Assembly: GCA_020796225.1 (NCBI GenBank)
Contig: CM036768.1
Coordinates: 37,845,789-37,909,788 of the forward strand
DNA length: 64,000 bases
Reading direction: 5' to 3'
From: Arion vulgaris
Lineage: Eukaryota; Mollusca; Gastropoda; Stylommatophora; Arionidae
Shown: positions 30,985-41,574 of the stretch, piece by piece
Layout of the letters: every line of letters starts with the position of its first letter
Numbering within the stretch: the first letter of the stretch is position 1
Position numbers and translations under genes: made by a program
Notes under the pieces: model-generated
What the model saw: only the letters and a program-made list of their open reading frames with translations
What the model was told of the DNA's origin: nothing
Database searches by the model: none

Positions 30985-31625
30985 CTTAAGGTCAGATCAG
31001 ATGTTTTATCTAATAGTCGTCCATCGCAAGCGATGATGATAATAGTCTCAGGCGTGTGCTGCTGTACCTCTCTGGTGTGGGCGGAGGTGACTGTAGAGTT
31101 CAATCCTAGAACACAATCCCTTACCACAGGTGGGACACACATGATCAAGGTTACACATGTACGTGCTGTGTTTTCTGTCTTTTTTGCGCAGCTCGTTTTC
31201 TCTGTGTCTCAAAGGCACGATCTTTCTCAGCTGTGTGGTTATTCTTGTGTTGTTACAGCGTCACATTTGGCTATCTTGCGGAAGGGATTCCCAGCACGTG
31301 GTATCTATATTGAAGTATTTAAGAGACACTTTAAGAGTGTTTTTTCTGTCCACCAGCATAACGTCTGCCCCCTTCAAGCTGGCCATATATCAACTGTTTT
31401 CGGATGGTTCTATCAGGCATCTAAGCAACGTGACCGGCCCATCTCACTTTGACCTCCTGCAACAGTGTGTTGACGCTTGGGATCTTTGTTCTTGTGAGGA
31501 CTTCAGTATCTGGAATTTTGACCTGCAAGTTTATTTTTAGTATTCTGCGTAGATTGCTTGTGTGGAAGTGGTTTAGTTTTCTTGCTTGTCTGCTGTACAC
31601 TGTCCATGATATGTTTTATCTACTA
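30985..31625 (-). pseudogene. C2H2-finger retrotransposon C-terminus, fairly complete
   Basis: On minus the order is SWTVYSRQARKLNHFHTSNL near 31560-31620, VKIPDTEVLTR, then VRWAGHV near 31425, YGQLEGGRRYAGGQKK near 31350, a DTTCWES-like segment, AFETQRKRAAQKRQK, and CPTCGKGLCSRIELYSHLRP near 31070-31140. That last is a full CX2C-X12-HX3H finger. Several stops and shifts lie between. Ends in an ATCATCATC tail. Confidence 0.85.
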
Positions 31626-31740
31626 CCATATGACAGTAGAAGGTACCATCTGCAACTGTTAAACCCATTGTCAGATCTGATGTTTCGTCTGCTACTGTAT
31701 CACAGTAGACAGTACCAACTGCAGCTGTTAAACCCACTGC
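31626..31740. repeat. ~60-bp imperfect duplication
   Basis: ACAGTAGAAGGTACCATCTG and ACAGTAGACAGTACCAACTG head two copies, each with CTGTTAAACCCA. Confidence 0.8.
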
Positions 31741-32189
31741 CTTGGTTAATTTATCTCCCTTTCTGTGGGGTCTTGAGAGAGCTACCGTCTAAGGGAGTAA
31801 ACTATGAAAGAAAATCCCCACTAATTTGTGGGTTAGCACGGTTCTTTAGAAGTCTAGACGAGTAAATCTCGACGCCAAATCCGGAGGGCAGGACGCTAAG
31901 GCAGTTGATGGTTATATTTGTATTCCATTCAATCTTCTGTCATTCCCTGCAAACCATGCTTGATTACAAACGTATGGTAGAATAAAATGGGAAGACACAC
32001 TCCAAATATCAGACGCCCAAACTAGACGTAAATGGAGAGGAGAACTCAGCTTGCTTTCGGATCGGACACAACACTGAAAGCAACAGTCACGAGAGACTTA
32101 GTGATGAGCTGAAAGACACGAGGGGCAACAGCAAACTCCGAAGTTTTCACGTTAAAACACTTGCTAATTTACCGTCTGGAAAAGGAGAA
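31741..32189. other. No supported feature
   Basis: No recognised motif; lies between retroelement remnants. Confidence 0.4.
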
Positions 32190-32390
32190 AAACGTCATGT
32201 ATATGTAATAGAAGGAGGCGTACCGGCAAAGAGAAGACGAGGTAGACCACGGAGAAGATGGATTCACGACGTAACTGATTGTTTCAACATGACGGCTGCA
32301 GAGGCAGGACATCTGGCCTATGAGAGAAAGAAATTCGCGAGGATTATTGGGGTGGCAAAGTTCTGCACCGGACAAGATATTTGATGAAGA
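32190..32390 (+). pseudogene. R5 retrotransposon 3' end
   Basis: Encodes VPAKRRRGRPRRRWIHDVTD, MTAAEAGHLAYERKKFARI and GVAKFCTGQDI with a stop and TGATGAAG. Same family as 62192-62491. Confidence 0.85.
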
Positions 32391-32424
32391 TTATATACTA
32401 TACTAACTATTTAATAAAGGCATT

Positions 32425-32785
32425 TTGGAGAAATATAAAATGGAACGAATTCAGGAGAAATCAGATAAATGCCTGGTCAACCACGAGGGACAATTGTTAT
32501 ACTAAAGAGAACATGGAGATATGTTGGACACACCTTGAGAAGAAATGATCAACGAATATCAAAGCAGGCATTGAAGGGGGATGCAAAGTGGTTCAAGAAA
32601 GAGAGAACAACCTAAGGAGACCCTGAAACAAACTTTGCTGACAGAGACAAGAAATATCAGTCTCAGTTCCATGAGTAAATTGAGCGAATTGACCAGAATA
32701 GCGTGGTATGGAGAAATTGCTTCTAGGCCGTATGTAACGTATAACGGTGCGAGAGGAATTATTATTATTATTATTATTTTGGAGG
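32425..32785 (+). pseudogene. R2 retrotransposon C-terminal remnant
   Basis: Follows R2: IKWNEFRR, then CLVNHEGQLLY (shifted), RRNDQRISKQALK, SLSSMSKLSELTRIAWYGEI and a long ATT tail at 32759-32778. Confidence 0.85.
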
Positions 32786-33328
32786 AAACGTTGATATGGA
32801 CTGACTGTGTACTTTACATCACTAACTTTATTCTTGTTTTGATTTTTCCACTATTTGCTTACAATAATTGGAACTCTGATGCAAGCTAACAGGGTATCAA
32901 TAACTTACTCTTTGTCTGGTGTTATTCGGCGTGTAGTTAATGAACCAAACACATACATTCCACGATTCTGATGGTCTTGTTAGTCATAAATAAAAATAAA
33001 ATTATAATGTCACGGTTAACAAGCAATCCCAAACATGTATGAATGAGCAGCCACTCGTTTGTATCCTGAATGATTTGAGCGAAATGAATGAATGCTTTGA
33101 TTTAAGCAATATTCGGAAATACCGGGTGTATCCAATTGTGTTAAAAAACTACCCTTGCAGCATAAAAACATGCGACAATATTTACCTCTGATTGCATTTA
33201 TTCACAGTTTGTTGTCGGGTTAAATGTATATCACACAGACTTATAAGTTTACGTTGGCATTCCAATTATTATTTTAATTATATGAAGGGAATTTCTATTG
33301 AATTCAACATATTAACAATGTTATAAAT
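32786..33328. other. No supported feature
   Basis: AT-rich. TAGTCATAAATAAAAATAAA near 32980 resembles part of SINE-G at 42520 but is too short to call. Confidence 0.4.
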
Positions 33329-33500
33329 TATTTCTTCTTCTTTTCGACCGTTCTTCTCGGCCATTTTGATCATTCTTATTGTGATATATAAACAGCCTTT
33401 GCCAAGAACGTTGGAACGTTGCGCCTCCATTTTACCCCTACAGTTGTAATACAAGCGCATCCGGTGCGTTTCCACGTTTTCGGCCTTCGGAAATGTTGGA
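33329..33500 (-). mobile_element. Diverged SINE-A 3' half
   Basis: TTCTTCTTCTTTTCGACCGT, ATTTTGATCATTCTTATTGT, then CTTTGCCAAGAACGTTG and the CGCATCCGGTGCG block follow SINE-A order on minus, with many substitutions. The 5' half is missing. Confidence 0.65.
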
Positions 33501-33652
33501 GTCTGCCATGCCGGCAGTTAACCACTTTTCAAACATCGTGAGGACTTTTCACTTTAAAGATTATATTTATCACCGTATATTTGGGCGTGGATTTACACCA
33601 AAGAGCCTTTTGTACTTTTCAACCTTTTTGACTAAGCGTGGTGTAACTTATT

Positions 33653-33733
33653 GCATTGTATGATGAGCACTCTTTAATGGCATCGTATGATGAGCACTCT
33701 TTAATGGCATTGTATTATGAGCACTCTTTAATG
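33653..33733. repeat. 27-bp tandem repeat, 3 copies
   Basis: CATTGTATGATGAGCACTCT plus TTAATGG. Confidence 0.93.
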
Positions 33734-33857
33734 ACCTTTTTAACGCCGTGTATGTTGGCTTCGATCTACGTCAAAAAGTATTACCTACTTTGCAAATTTG
33801 TCCGACTTGGATATGGTTGCTCCCAACGTTACATCTTATTGTCCTTTTCGCTTATGT

Positions 33858-34012
33858 CGGTTGAGTTTTTAATCAAAGTAGTGGGAGTCTCTATTGTGCA
33901 GAGATAGAACGGTTGAGTTTTTAATCAAAGTAGTGGGAGTCTCTATTGTGCAGAGATAGAACGGTTGAGTTTTTAATCAAAGTAGTGGGAGTCTCTATTG
34001 TGCAGAGATAGG
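33858..34012. repeat. 52-bp tandem repeat, 3 copies
   Basis: Unit begins CGGTTGAGTTTTTAATCAAA and ends GTGCAGAGATAGAA; copies look identical. Confidence 0.95.
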
Positions 34013-34059
34013 ACGCTCATCTTCCTCTACAATGACACTTGGTTCGTTTCCCTTCAATG

Positions 34060-34185
34060 AAGAAATCAGGAAACTATTTTAGGAATAACTATACTGGAAA
34101 AGGAGAGAAGTTTCAGACTCAATTGAGCGAGATGTCCAGGATAGAATCGTATGGAAAAATTGCTTACATGAACTGTTAAACGTTA
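34060..34185 (+). pseudogene. R2 retrotransposon 3' fragment
   Basis: CAGACTCAATTGAGCGAGAT and GGATAGAATCGTATGGAAAA match the last codons of R2 (IERVAQDRV). Confidence 0.6.
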
Positions 34186-34194
34186 TTAGAGAAA

Positions 34195-34430
34195 TATATC
34201 TAGGATGTCTCTGTGACATTTGCCTTGCGAGTCGAAAGCTGTGAGTTCGAGACCGGACCGAGATGTTTTTTTTCCAGAGACCTTTAAGATTGTTGCCGGA
34301 GCTATGGAGGTCATTCTTTGCGAAATATTCTCGGAAGGTGGAGTGTCATTTCTGCGGAGAGGACTGAGCCATATGGGTAAACTCCGGTGAAATGTAATCA
34401 GTCCTTCGACTTTCAAACCATCATTTAAGC
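34195..34430 (+). mobile_element. SINE-E copy
   Basis: B box GAGTTCGAGACCGG near 34240, poly-T patch, GATTGTTGCCGGAGCTATGG, GTGTCATTTCTGCGGAGAGG and CAGTCCTTCGACTTTCAAA, parallel to 21270-21510. Confidence 0.78.
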
Positions 34431-35161
34431 CCTCACTTTAAAAAATATATAATACACTTCTTTGTTAGGCGCTCTGACTATTGTTAATCTGTTTAACGGT
34501 TCAACCATTTACTATGTTCTTTCTTTATGAAGTTCAATACTAATATTATTTCCCCATTTTACTTATATCGCTTAATGTCAACTTCCATGTATATGTCATT
34601 AAATGGGTTTGGCCTCGAAAAAATATTTTTAAAATTAATTAAGTTAGAGCAATTATTTTATAGTGGGCATGCTAAGCTAAGAATGTAGATCTATTTTGAT
34701 GTTTAAAAAAAGAATTCATGGGTGCTATGACAACAGCGGCCATCTTTAAAAAAATACATGTGATTAGAATCCTATGATTTACAAAACAAACAAATATATT
34801 GAGAAATGAAGGGGTGATTCATAAACTGTAAGCATATTTACAGTTATAGGTCCATTTATTTTCTGTAAAATCTCAAAAAATATATTTTTGTTAAAACTTT
34901 TGTTTGCCAAAAAATCGCACAAAATGTCATGTCACATTGAAAATTAATTTTAAAAAGTACATTTTCAAAAAAATGTCATTTGAAATGGACCTGTAGCTAC
35001 AAAATGATATGTGGGATACGCACCTCAAATTTCGTGTATCTAGCCTTAGTGTTAATTAAAGATTTCAGACACAAACAAAATGAGAAAAAAATGATTTTGA
35101 TAAAACTCAATTTTAAACTTGGTATTTGAGAGAAAATAATTTTTATTTTTTATTAATGTTG
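34431..35161. other. No supported feature
   Basis: Very AT-rich, about 730 bp, nothing recognised. Confidence 0.45.
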
Positions 35162-35173
35162 TAATGCTAATAT

Positions 35174-35494
35174 TCAGGAGAAGTGATGAAATCAGAGACA
35201 TGTCTGGTCAACCACTAGTAACAACTGTTATAAGAAAGAGAAGATGGAGATATGTTGGGCACACCTTGAGGAGAAATGATCAACGAATATCAAAGCAGGC
35301 ATTGAAGTTGGATTCAAAGGGTTCAAGAAAGAGAGTCGACCTAAGGAGACTCTGAAACGAACTTTGCTGAGAGAGGCAGGAAATATCGGTCTCAGTTCCA
35401 TGGAGGAGATTGAGCGAGTTGCCCAGGATAAAGCGTTATGGAGAAATTACTTGCAGGCCCTATGTAACGTATAACGGTACGAGAGGAATTATTA
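35174..35494 (+). mobile_element. R2 retrotransposon, 5'-truncated
   Basis: TAATGCTAATAT at 35162-35173 and 35495-35506 is an exact 12-bp target duplication. Encodes RRSDEIRDMSGQPLVTTVIR, WRYVGHTLRRNDQRISKQAL, then shifts near 35335. The ATT tail is very short. Very similar to 50020-50335. Confidence 0.94.
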
Positions 35495-35558
35495 TAATGC
35501 TAATATGCAAACGAAACAACATAATGTTATGTGTAATCGATAGTACGAATGTTGTAGT

Positions 35559-35702
35559 TTATAGAACTAAATACTTTGAAAAAGTGATGTTTTTGACCAA
35601 AAAAAACTAAAATGTTCTAGAGGGAAACCCTTATAGAACTAAATACTTTGAAAAATTGAAGTTTTTGACCAAAAAAACTAAAATGTTCTAGAGGAAACCC
35701 TT
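35559..35702. repeat. ~72-bp tandem duplication
   Basis: TATAGAACTAAATACTTTGA heads both copies, each ending GTTCTAGAGG-AAACCCTTA. Confidence 0.92.
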
Positions 35703-35719
35703 AATGTCTATATATTGGA

Positions 35720-35905
35720 TGAGAAATCGTATTATTTAATTCTCCTTTAATGCTCATAGTGACTCGTTTGTATTTCCAAATTGGCACTCTATACATTATG
35801 ATTTGATTTGTTTTATTGTACCTATGTTGGATTTCATTAGTTATTCTTCCATTTTGCTGACAAATTGTTCTCCAGATATGTAGAGTATTTAGCTTGTTTT
35901 AATTG
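35720..35905 (-). pseudogene. R1-type RT fragment
   Basis: Minus strand resembles WRTICQQNGRITNEIQHRYN near 35810-35890 and the following NQI and KYK positions, equivalent to the R1 segment at 30205-30310. Confidence 0.75.
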
Positions 35906-36099
35906 TTATTTTTGTAACCTTCATTGGACTAAAAGTCACGAGTATATAGATAACAATTGTAATTTCCAGTGTTTTTCCATAATGAAGAAAGATTATCAAA
36001 TATCAACTCCATGTGAAGGCTAAAAAAACAAAAACAAAAAAAAAAACATTCAAATCAATTAAAAAAAAAACCACAATTTGTTTTCCCTTTTGTTTGCTC
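35906..36099. other. No supported feature
   Basis: A-rich patch at 36018-36072. Confidence 0.5.
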
Positions 36100-36287
36100 T
36101 CTACGAATTCCAGCGTAGTCATGACGTATAATATCGTTCCTCTGACTGAGTTTTGCGTGAAACTTTGCTTTCCTTATCATCAGTGTACCTTGCTATTCAG
36201 GCAAGACTTACCTCGACTTCAGATCGAAACAAAACTAACTTTATTCCATTGGTAGCTCTAATCAATTACTTTTCCTATTGTCTAAAT
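36100..36287. repeat. Dispersed repeat S
   Basis: GTAGTCATGACGTATAATAT, TTTGCTTTCCTTATCATCAG and CTAATCAATTACTTTTCC match ordered blocks of 44828-45000. Confidence 0.6.
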
Positions 36288-36864
36288 AAGGGGTTCTCAA
36301 ACTTTGCATTACTGCAGCCCCCTTTTAAGTACATTTTGCTGCTACGGATCCCCACAATTTTTTATATATGAAAATCTTCTGGCTATGGAGTTATTATTAC
36401 ACAACACCAACAGCCTAGCTGAATCCAATTTCTCAGGCTGCGGGAATCTTCAATGATCTTTCATTTTCTCCTGTCAGACATTAAGACTCCGGTCAGATCT
36501 GGGTCCTTTGATTTGTCAAGGGAACTAGTTTAACACTGTTTTTATACATGTTTTTAAAATGTATTTTTCTCTTTGAAATGTCAAGGATAATAATATTTCT
36601 TCTACCTCTTTTTTCCGATCCAGAAGCACTTGAGCTTTTCAGCTCTTCGGCTCGTGCCATGGACATCGTAACCCTTCGGTTCGGTGCCACGAACACCATA
36701 AATCTGGGGAATGTGTGGCTTTTTCTGCCATCACGCGGAATTGAACCCGCACACACAGAGGGATAGTCATCCGTAGTCCAACGCGCTACGAACACGCTGG
36801 GCAGACGGGCATTCAAGCTCTTGAGGAACCCTTGTACCTTGCGGACCGAGTTTGAGAAACGCTA
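36288..36864. mobile_element. hAT-like MITE hosting a SINE-D
   Basis: Left end AAGGGGTTCTCAAACTTTG and right end GAGTTTGAGAAACGCTA are inverted repeats. GTCTAAAT at 36280-36287 and 36865-36872 is an exact 8-bp duplication. The GGTTCTCAAAC terminus resembles many hAT transposon ends. Removing the nested SINE-D leaves about 370 bp with no transposase. Confidence 0.88.
36606..36811 (-). mobile_element. SINE-D copy nested in hAT MITE
   Basis: Minus-strand copy from GCCCGTCTGCCCAGCG through B box GGTTCAATTCC near 36740 to the TTTTTTCCGATCCAGAAGC end. Confidence 0.9.
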
Positions 36865-37261
36865 GTCTAAATAATTTCGATGTGCAATTTCCTTTTCACG
36901 AGACTTGCTTTCTCTTTTTAACATGTTCAGTGCTTGGTTTATTATCTGAAGAATGAAACAGTTAATATCTGACTTGATGCTGCCATGTTTTTTGCGGCTT
37001 TACAAATCGGCTTCCCTTTGTAGTTTCATAATGGTTCCGTTTAATCATGCTTCTTTGAATTCTTTCATCCATGTATCCTATCTTTTAGAACCATCGTAGA
37101 GTTGATTTGTCTTCTCCTTTCAACATCTCCAGACAGAATCCGTCACACTCTACTTATTTTTTTAATTATATGTTACCCTTTGGATAAAAAAGTGTTTTAA
37201 AACTAGAATAGGTATAAAAAAAACAATTTAAAATGTATGTAACGTTTTCAGACCTTATGGT

Positions 37262-37392
37262 AACAAGTCCCGTCACTAAGCGTCGTAGAAATTGGATGAG
37301 CTGGTCTACTTGTAGGCACATAGCTTTCACAACGTACAATCGCCGTTAGGCTCAGATAACATACACATTACACAGAGTGGTTAACAAGTATA
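37262..37392 (+). mobile_element. SINE-B 3' fragment
   Basis: CGTCGTAGAAATTGGATGAG, CTACTTGTAGGCACATAGCT and GAGTGGTTAACAAGT match the second half of SINE-B. Confidence 0.75.
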
Positions 37393-38371
37393 GCCAAGAT
37401 TTTGTAAAACATATAATATGACACATTTGACTTTTTTGAGTGAAAACTTATATTTCTTATCATCAGTTTTCATCGTCATTTTAGCTAGCATTACTACGAC
37501 TCAGATGTATCTGTAATGTATATCACCAGATAAAGTATCTAGGTCTCCTGTAGCTACCTAGTACCTTATGCACACAGAGAATGTCATCCCAAATTGGATT
37601 TGAACAATGTAATTTCAGGCATGCGTACACTAGTGCATTGTGTTATCAACTACTCTATTAGAAACCCATAAAAATAGATAAAATTGGACAGGAATGTTCA
37701 ATAGAAGAACATGCATTTCTATTTGTTATTTCTTTTGATTCTACTATCATTTTTTTTCCTTGCAAGAAGTTATATCCTTGCTCTTTTTGTATATTTATCC
37801 CTCTTTTTTGAATAATTTACCGATATTCTTTCATATTGCCTCATATTACTTGTATTATTTTACATTTTTTTATGTAATTCATTCTTCTCAGCAACCTTCT
37901 TCTAAGTCATATGGGAAATTCATTCCCATTTCTTTGATCTGTAGTATCACAATATGATCCATCAGGGCAATTATTCTGCTTGATCAGGTTCGGAGAGTTC
38001 CAATTTGAACTTTTCTGTCAAATGTTAACGTTTTTATTTCTCAAGCTAGTTCAAATTGTTGTTTTAATTTGTGGTTTATATCAAGTGGATAATTCAATTA
38101 TATTATATTATTTTATTATTTTTATTAGATATGAGATATATGGTTATATTATAGAGATAAATCGTTTTTTATCAGAAAGTTACAAGTTAATTTCAAAGCG
38201 AGAATGGTGCATTCTCGGCTATGATATAAAAATACAAGACTGCCGTTAGAAAAGTTACATTTGGAATGTATTCTCAATATATGGAAAGACTGCAGTAAAC
38301 ATATGCCTCTTAGTACTTTCTCGTATCATGCTCCATATTATATATGTGTATATGTTAAATGTATATATGGT
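37393..38371. other. No supported feature
   Basis: Nearly 1 kb of AT-rich sequence without recognised repeats, the longest plain stretch in the window. Confidence 0.45.
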
Positions 38372-38379
38372 GTATATAT

Positions 38380-38573
38380 TTTTTTCCGATCCAGAAGCAC
38401 TTGAGCTTTTCAACTCTTCGGCTCGGTGCCATGGACATCGTAACCCTTCGGTTCGGTGCCACGAACAATGTAAATCTGGGGAATCTGTGGTTTTTCTGCC
38501 ATCCCGCGGAATTGAACCCGCACACATAGAGGGATAGTCACCCGTAGTCCAACGCTTTACGAACACGCTGGGC
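38380..38573 (-). mobile_element. SINE-D copy
   Basis: Inserted in TA-rich DNA, flanked by GTATATAT at 38372-38379 and 38574-38581. B box GGTTCAATTCCGCGGGA near 38505-38520 on minus; short GTGCCA-GG repeat blocks as in the other copies. Confidence 0.88.
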
Positions 38574-38739
38574 GTATATATATGTATATATAACTATATG
38601 ATATCTTTGTTTATCATCTTTTTTCCACTTCTAGTTTTTTGCATTTATTCCGATTTTTTTGTTACATATTTTCATTTCAGGACCGTTAGAAATGTATTGT
38701 CTTATTCTATTTGTTCTGTGTTGTGTGAGAAGTAAATTT

Positions 38740-38880
38740 ATTCATTGCTGTTGTATCGTTTGCTTGATAAAGGTTCTTTTGGTCGAAACGTTGCTGTATA
38801 TTGTTATTGTGTTTGTATTTTGTAAAACTACATTGCTTTGTTTTTATGCGTTTCATCATTACATTTTGAATGGGAGTGAG
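38740..38880 (+). repeat. Dispersed repeat pair with 24070-24185
   Basis: See 24070-24185. GATAAAGGTTCTTTTGGTCG followed by AAACG is the best conserved part. Confidence 0.65.
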
Positions 38881-39094
38881 AGCGTCCAGATCAACTTACA
38901 AATGATACATACAGCAAGTTGTGATCTTTCTACTACGTTCTGGGAAAATAGTCTGATGTACTACCTGTTTAACAAGTACAAGGTAGGCTTTGCTAACATA
39001 TGCAGATGTGACACCAGCAGGGTGACAGAGACATGCGTTCCGCAAGAGAGTTTGACATACAATTAGCAGCGGAAAACACATGGCTAATCCCCAT

Positions 39095-39303
39095 ATGAGT
39101 CCAAGACAAATTATATAAAGATGTACGCAGACTTCAATTGACCACTTACTACTATAGAAGTATAAAAGTCAATGTCTGCTCAAAACAAGCTATATGGAGA
39201 TGTACAGAGACTCCAGTTGACAACTAACTACTTTAGAAATATAGAAGACGATGGCAGTCCATGACATAACTATATTAAGAGGTATACACTGTAAACGATG
39301 ACT
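39095..39303. repeat. Degenerate ~80-bp repeat leading into 32-bp array
   Basis: ACAAATTATATAAAGATGTA and ACAAGCTATATGGAGATGTA start two diverged units that both contain a CTACT-TAGAA-TATA motif like the following array. Confidence 0.65.
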
Positions 39304-39592
39304 AGCTACTGTAGAAGTATACACACCGATGTCTGAACTACTGTAGAGGTATACACACCGATGTTTGAACTACTGTAGAGGTATACACACTGATGTCTGA
39401 ACTACTGTAGAGGTATACACACTGATGTCTGAACTACTGTAGAGGTATACACACCGATGTCTGAACTACTGTAGAAGTATACACACCGATGTCTGAACTA
39501 CTGTAGAAGTATACACACCGATGTCTGAACTGCTGTAGAAGTATACACACCGATGTCTGAACTACTGTAGCAGTATACACACCGATGTCTGA
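39304..39592. repeat. 32-bp tandem array, 9 copies
   Basis: Unit CTACTGTAGAAGTATACACA followed by CCGATGTCTGAA with a few single-base variants. Contains the palindrome-like GTATAC. Confidence 0.96.
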
Positions 39593-40092
39593 AAACACTG
39601 AAAGGACAAGAAGAAATTACATAAGAGATCTAATTAAAATGAGAAGAAAGGCTTGTAATGATTACGTGGTCTACGTTTCAGAGATCGAAATTTGCAGGTC
39701 AACTTTCTATTCACATTTAAATGTGGCAGCAATACAAATAATAATATCAACATATAAAACAAACATGACAAATGATACTTTTATCAAAAGAGAAATAATT
39801 GTAAAAATGAACGGTTTTGAATATATTGTTTCATGCTGACAGGAGATGAAAATGTAACTAAAGAAATTAAAAGGAATCTCAAATTATCGGAAAGCTAAAG
39901 AAGAAGAAATCAAATTGATGGAACAGCTAACACTATCTGTTATGAAACATTGAAGATCAGATTTCTTTGCCTAAGACACTGAAAACGATACAAGTTGGCC
40001 AACGTTTTCAAACAGGCTATGAATGAAGCCAACGTTCTGCAAAGGACATTGTGTTTGAGAACTGAACAAAAATGAATCTGAAAGATTAATAA
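39593..40092. other. No supported feature
   Basis: An 84-codon open frame at 39585-39839 has no recognised motif. Confidence 0.4.
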
Positions 40093-40615
40093 CTTCTTCT
40101 ATTTCTTCTTCCACCACTTGCTAACCAGCATTTGTCATCTGTATGGCGCTCGTGTGCTGCCTGGGACTGCAGGGAAGCAAAGAATAATACCACTGCGATC
40201 GACAAAGCATGTCGTAAAGAAGCGTTTGATGTAGGACCTAGGAAGCTACCCTAGTAAATAAAAAGCATTGCAGAAATCGGAAGTGCTGGCCTACTTGTAG
40301 GCACATAACATGCACAACGTACAATCGCGCTTAGACTCCGATCACATACAAACCACACAGAGTGGTAGACAAGTGGTCGATATGGAGCGTTAGAAGAAGA
40401 AGAAGCAGATTTGTATGTGATCTGAGCCTAAGAGTGATTTACGTTGTGCCAGTTATGCGCCTACAAGTAGGTTCGCACATCCGATTTCTGTGACACTATT
40501 TATTTACTAGGGTATCTTCCCTAGGCCCGTATTTCAGTCGTCTCGTACAATATACCTTGTAGGTTACAGTGTAACTATTTTTACTCCCCTTGCAAGCCCA
40601 GCAACACACTGGCGA
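40093..40615 (-). mobile_element. SINE-B copy split by an opposite SINE-B
   Basis: Minus-strand halves 40093-40140 (GAA tail, CCACTTGCTAACCA block) and 40413-40615 (GATCTGAGCCTAAGAG to the 5' end AACACACTGGCGAA). The break is near the 3' end. Confidence 0.82.
40146..40409 (+). mobile_element. SINE-B copy nested in SINE-B
   Basis: Plus-strand copy from GGCGCTCGTGTGCTGCC to the GAAGAAGAAG tail. CATCTGTATG and CAGATTTGTATG flank it, a diverged duplication. Together with the host it makes a large inverted repeat. Confidence 0.85.
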
Positions 40616-41173
40616 ATGATTAATATAAACAGTTCAACGCTGGCATAAAGTAAGTTCTTTCAAAAAGACTGACAGACTGCAATCATAAATTTATCTTAAA
40701 TTTCACATAACACTGCGCTTCTGTCACAGATGACAAGAAATCTGCACTTATTAAATCACACGCCAAGACAAATATTGCACATTTCTAATTTATTGTATCA
40801 AATATGCGACACAAATTCTGAATATAAATTAAGAATTATACTTGCTAACACAGAAACCAGAAAGAAAAACATCCCTGACTAAGTGAAAATTGATAGTTAG
40901 CTTATGTTTCTTTATGTTTCTGCACTTTCTAAATCACTATCATTTTCATTTGTCAGAGAAAAACAAGGATGAAGGAAAAGCATAATAGATCTAACACAAA
41001 CAGCAATTTGTTCCTTTCATTTTCAGATCCTTTAATGTTGATTTCTGTGACTGATAAAAATATTTTTTTGCAATATTAGCGAACAGATATGGTAGAAAAT
41101 TATGCTGCAAAGGAAAGTTATAATGAGATTAGGATGCAGGTTGACAAGACTGTATTTCAAGATATCAGTGATT
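40616..41173. other. No supported feature
   Basis: AT-rich, no recognised motif. Confidence 0.45.
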
Positions 41174-41181
41174 ATTTAGAT

Positions 41182-41566
41182 CATAGATTCCTAAACTTTT
41201 TCGGTCCACCGCCCACTTTTCAAGACATTAAACTTTGTAACGCCCCCTCACATTATAACTGTTTGACAACGCCCCCACATATGCTCTATACATGCTCTAT
41301 TTTCTCTCTGACATATAAAATTGATATATATTTCTGTCATACATGGTCTATTTTCAAATGATTATATGCATGAAATAGAAATTTGATGTAAAAATGGATC
41401 GTATAAGATGGGCATAAGATGAATAAAAATACATAAATCAAATTTTTAATGATTATTCAATAGCAAAATCAAGAAACCCCTCCCTCCCCAATGCTTCTGA
41501 ACCCACCAACGCCCCCTGGAAAGCTTCAGCGCCCACAGGGGCGGTACTCCACTTAGGGAAACGCTG
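41182..41566 (+). mobile_element. hAT-like MITE, family 2
   Basis: 385 bp between exact ATTTAGAT copies at 41174-41181 and 41567-41574. Left CATAGATTCCTAAAC and right GGGAAACGCTG ends; inner CCACCGCCCAC and CGCCCCC clusters near both ends. No transposase. Pairs with 44373-44813 on minus. Confidence 0.92.
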
Positions 41567-41574
41567 ATTTAGAT

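Noticed and set aside
31157..31865. Plus-strand open frames of 127-173 codons
   Set aside because: They are the antisense of the C2H2-lineage retroelement, whose motifs read clearly on minus.
37393..38371. Host gene exons in the longest plain stretch
   Set aside because: Only short frames with hydrophobic AT-driven composition; no splice-bounded conserved domain recognised.
38746..38790. Hammerhead ribozyme core (TGATAAAG...CGAAACG)
   Set aside because: The CUGAUGA core is altered and the bases between it and GAAAC do not form a convincing stem II; the copy at 24085 is no better.
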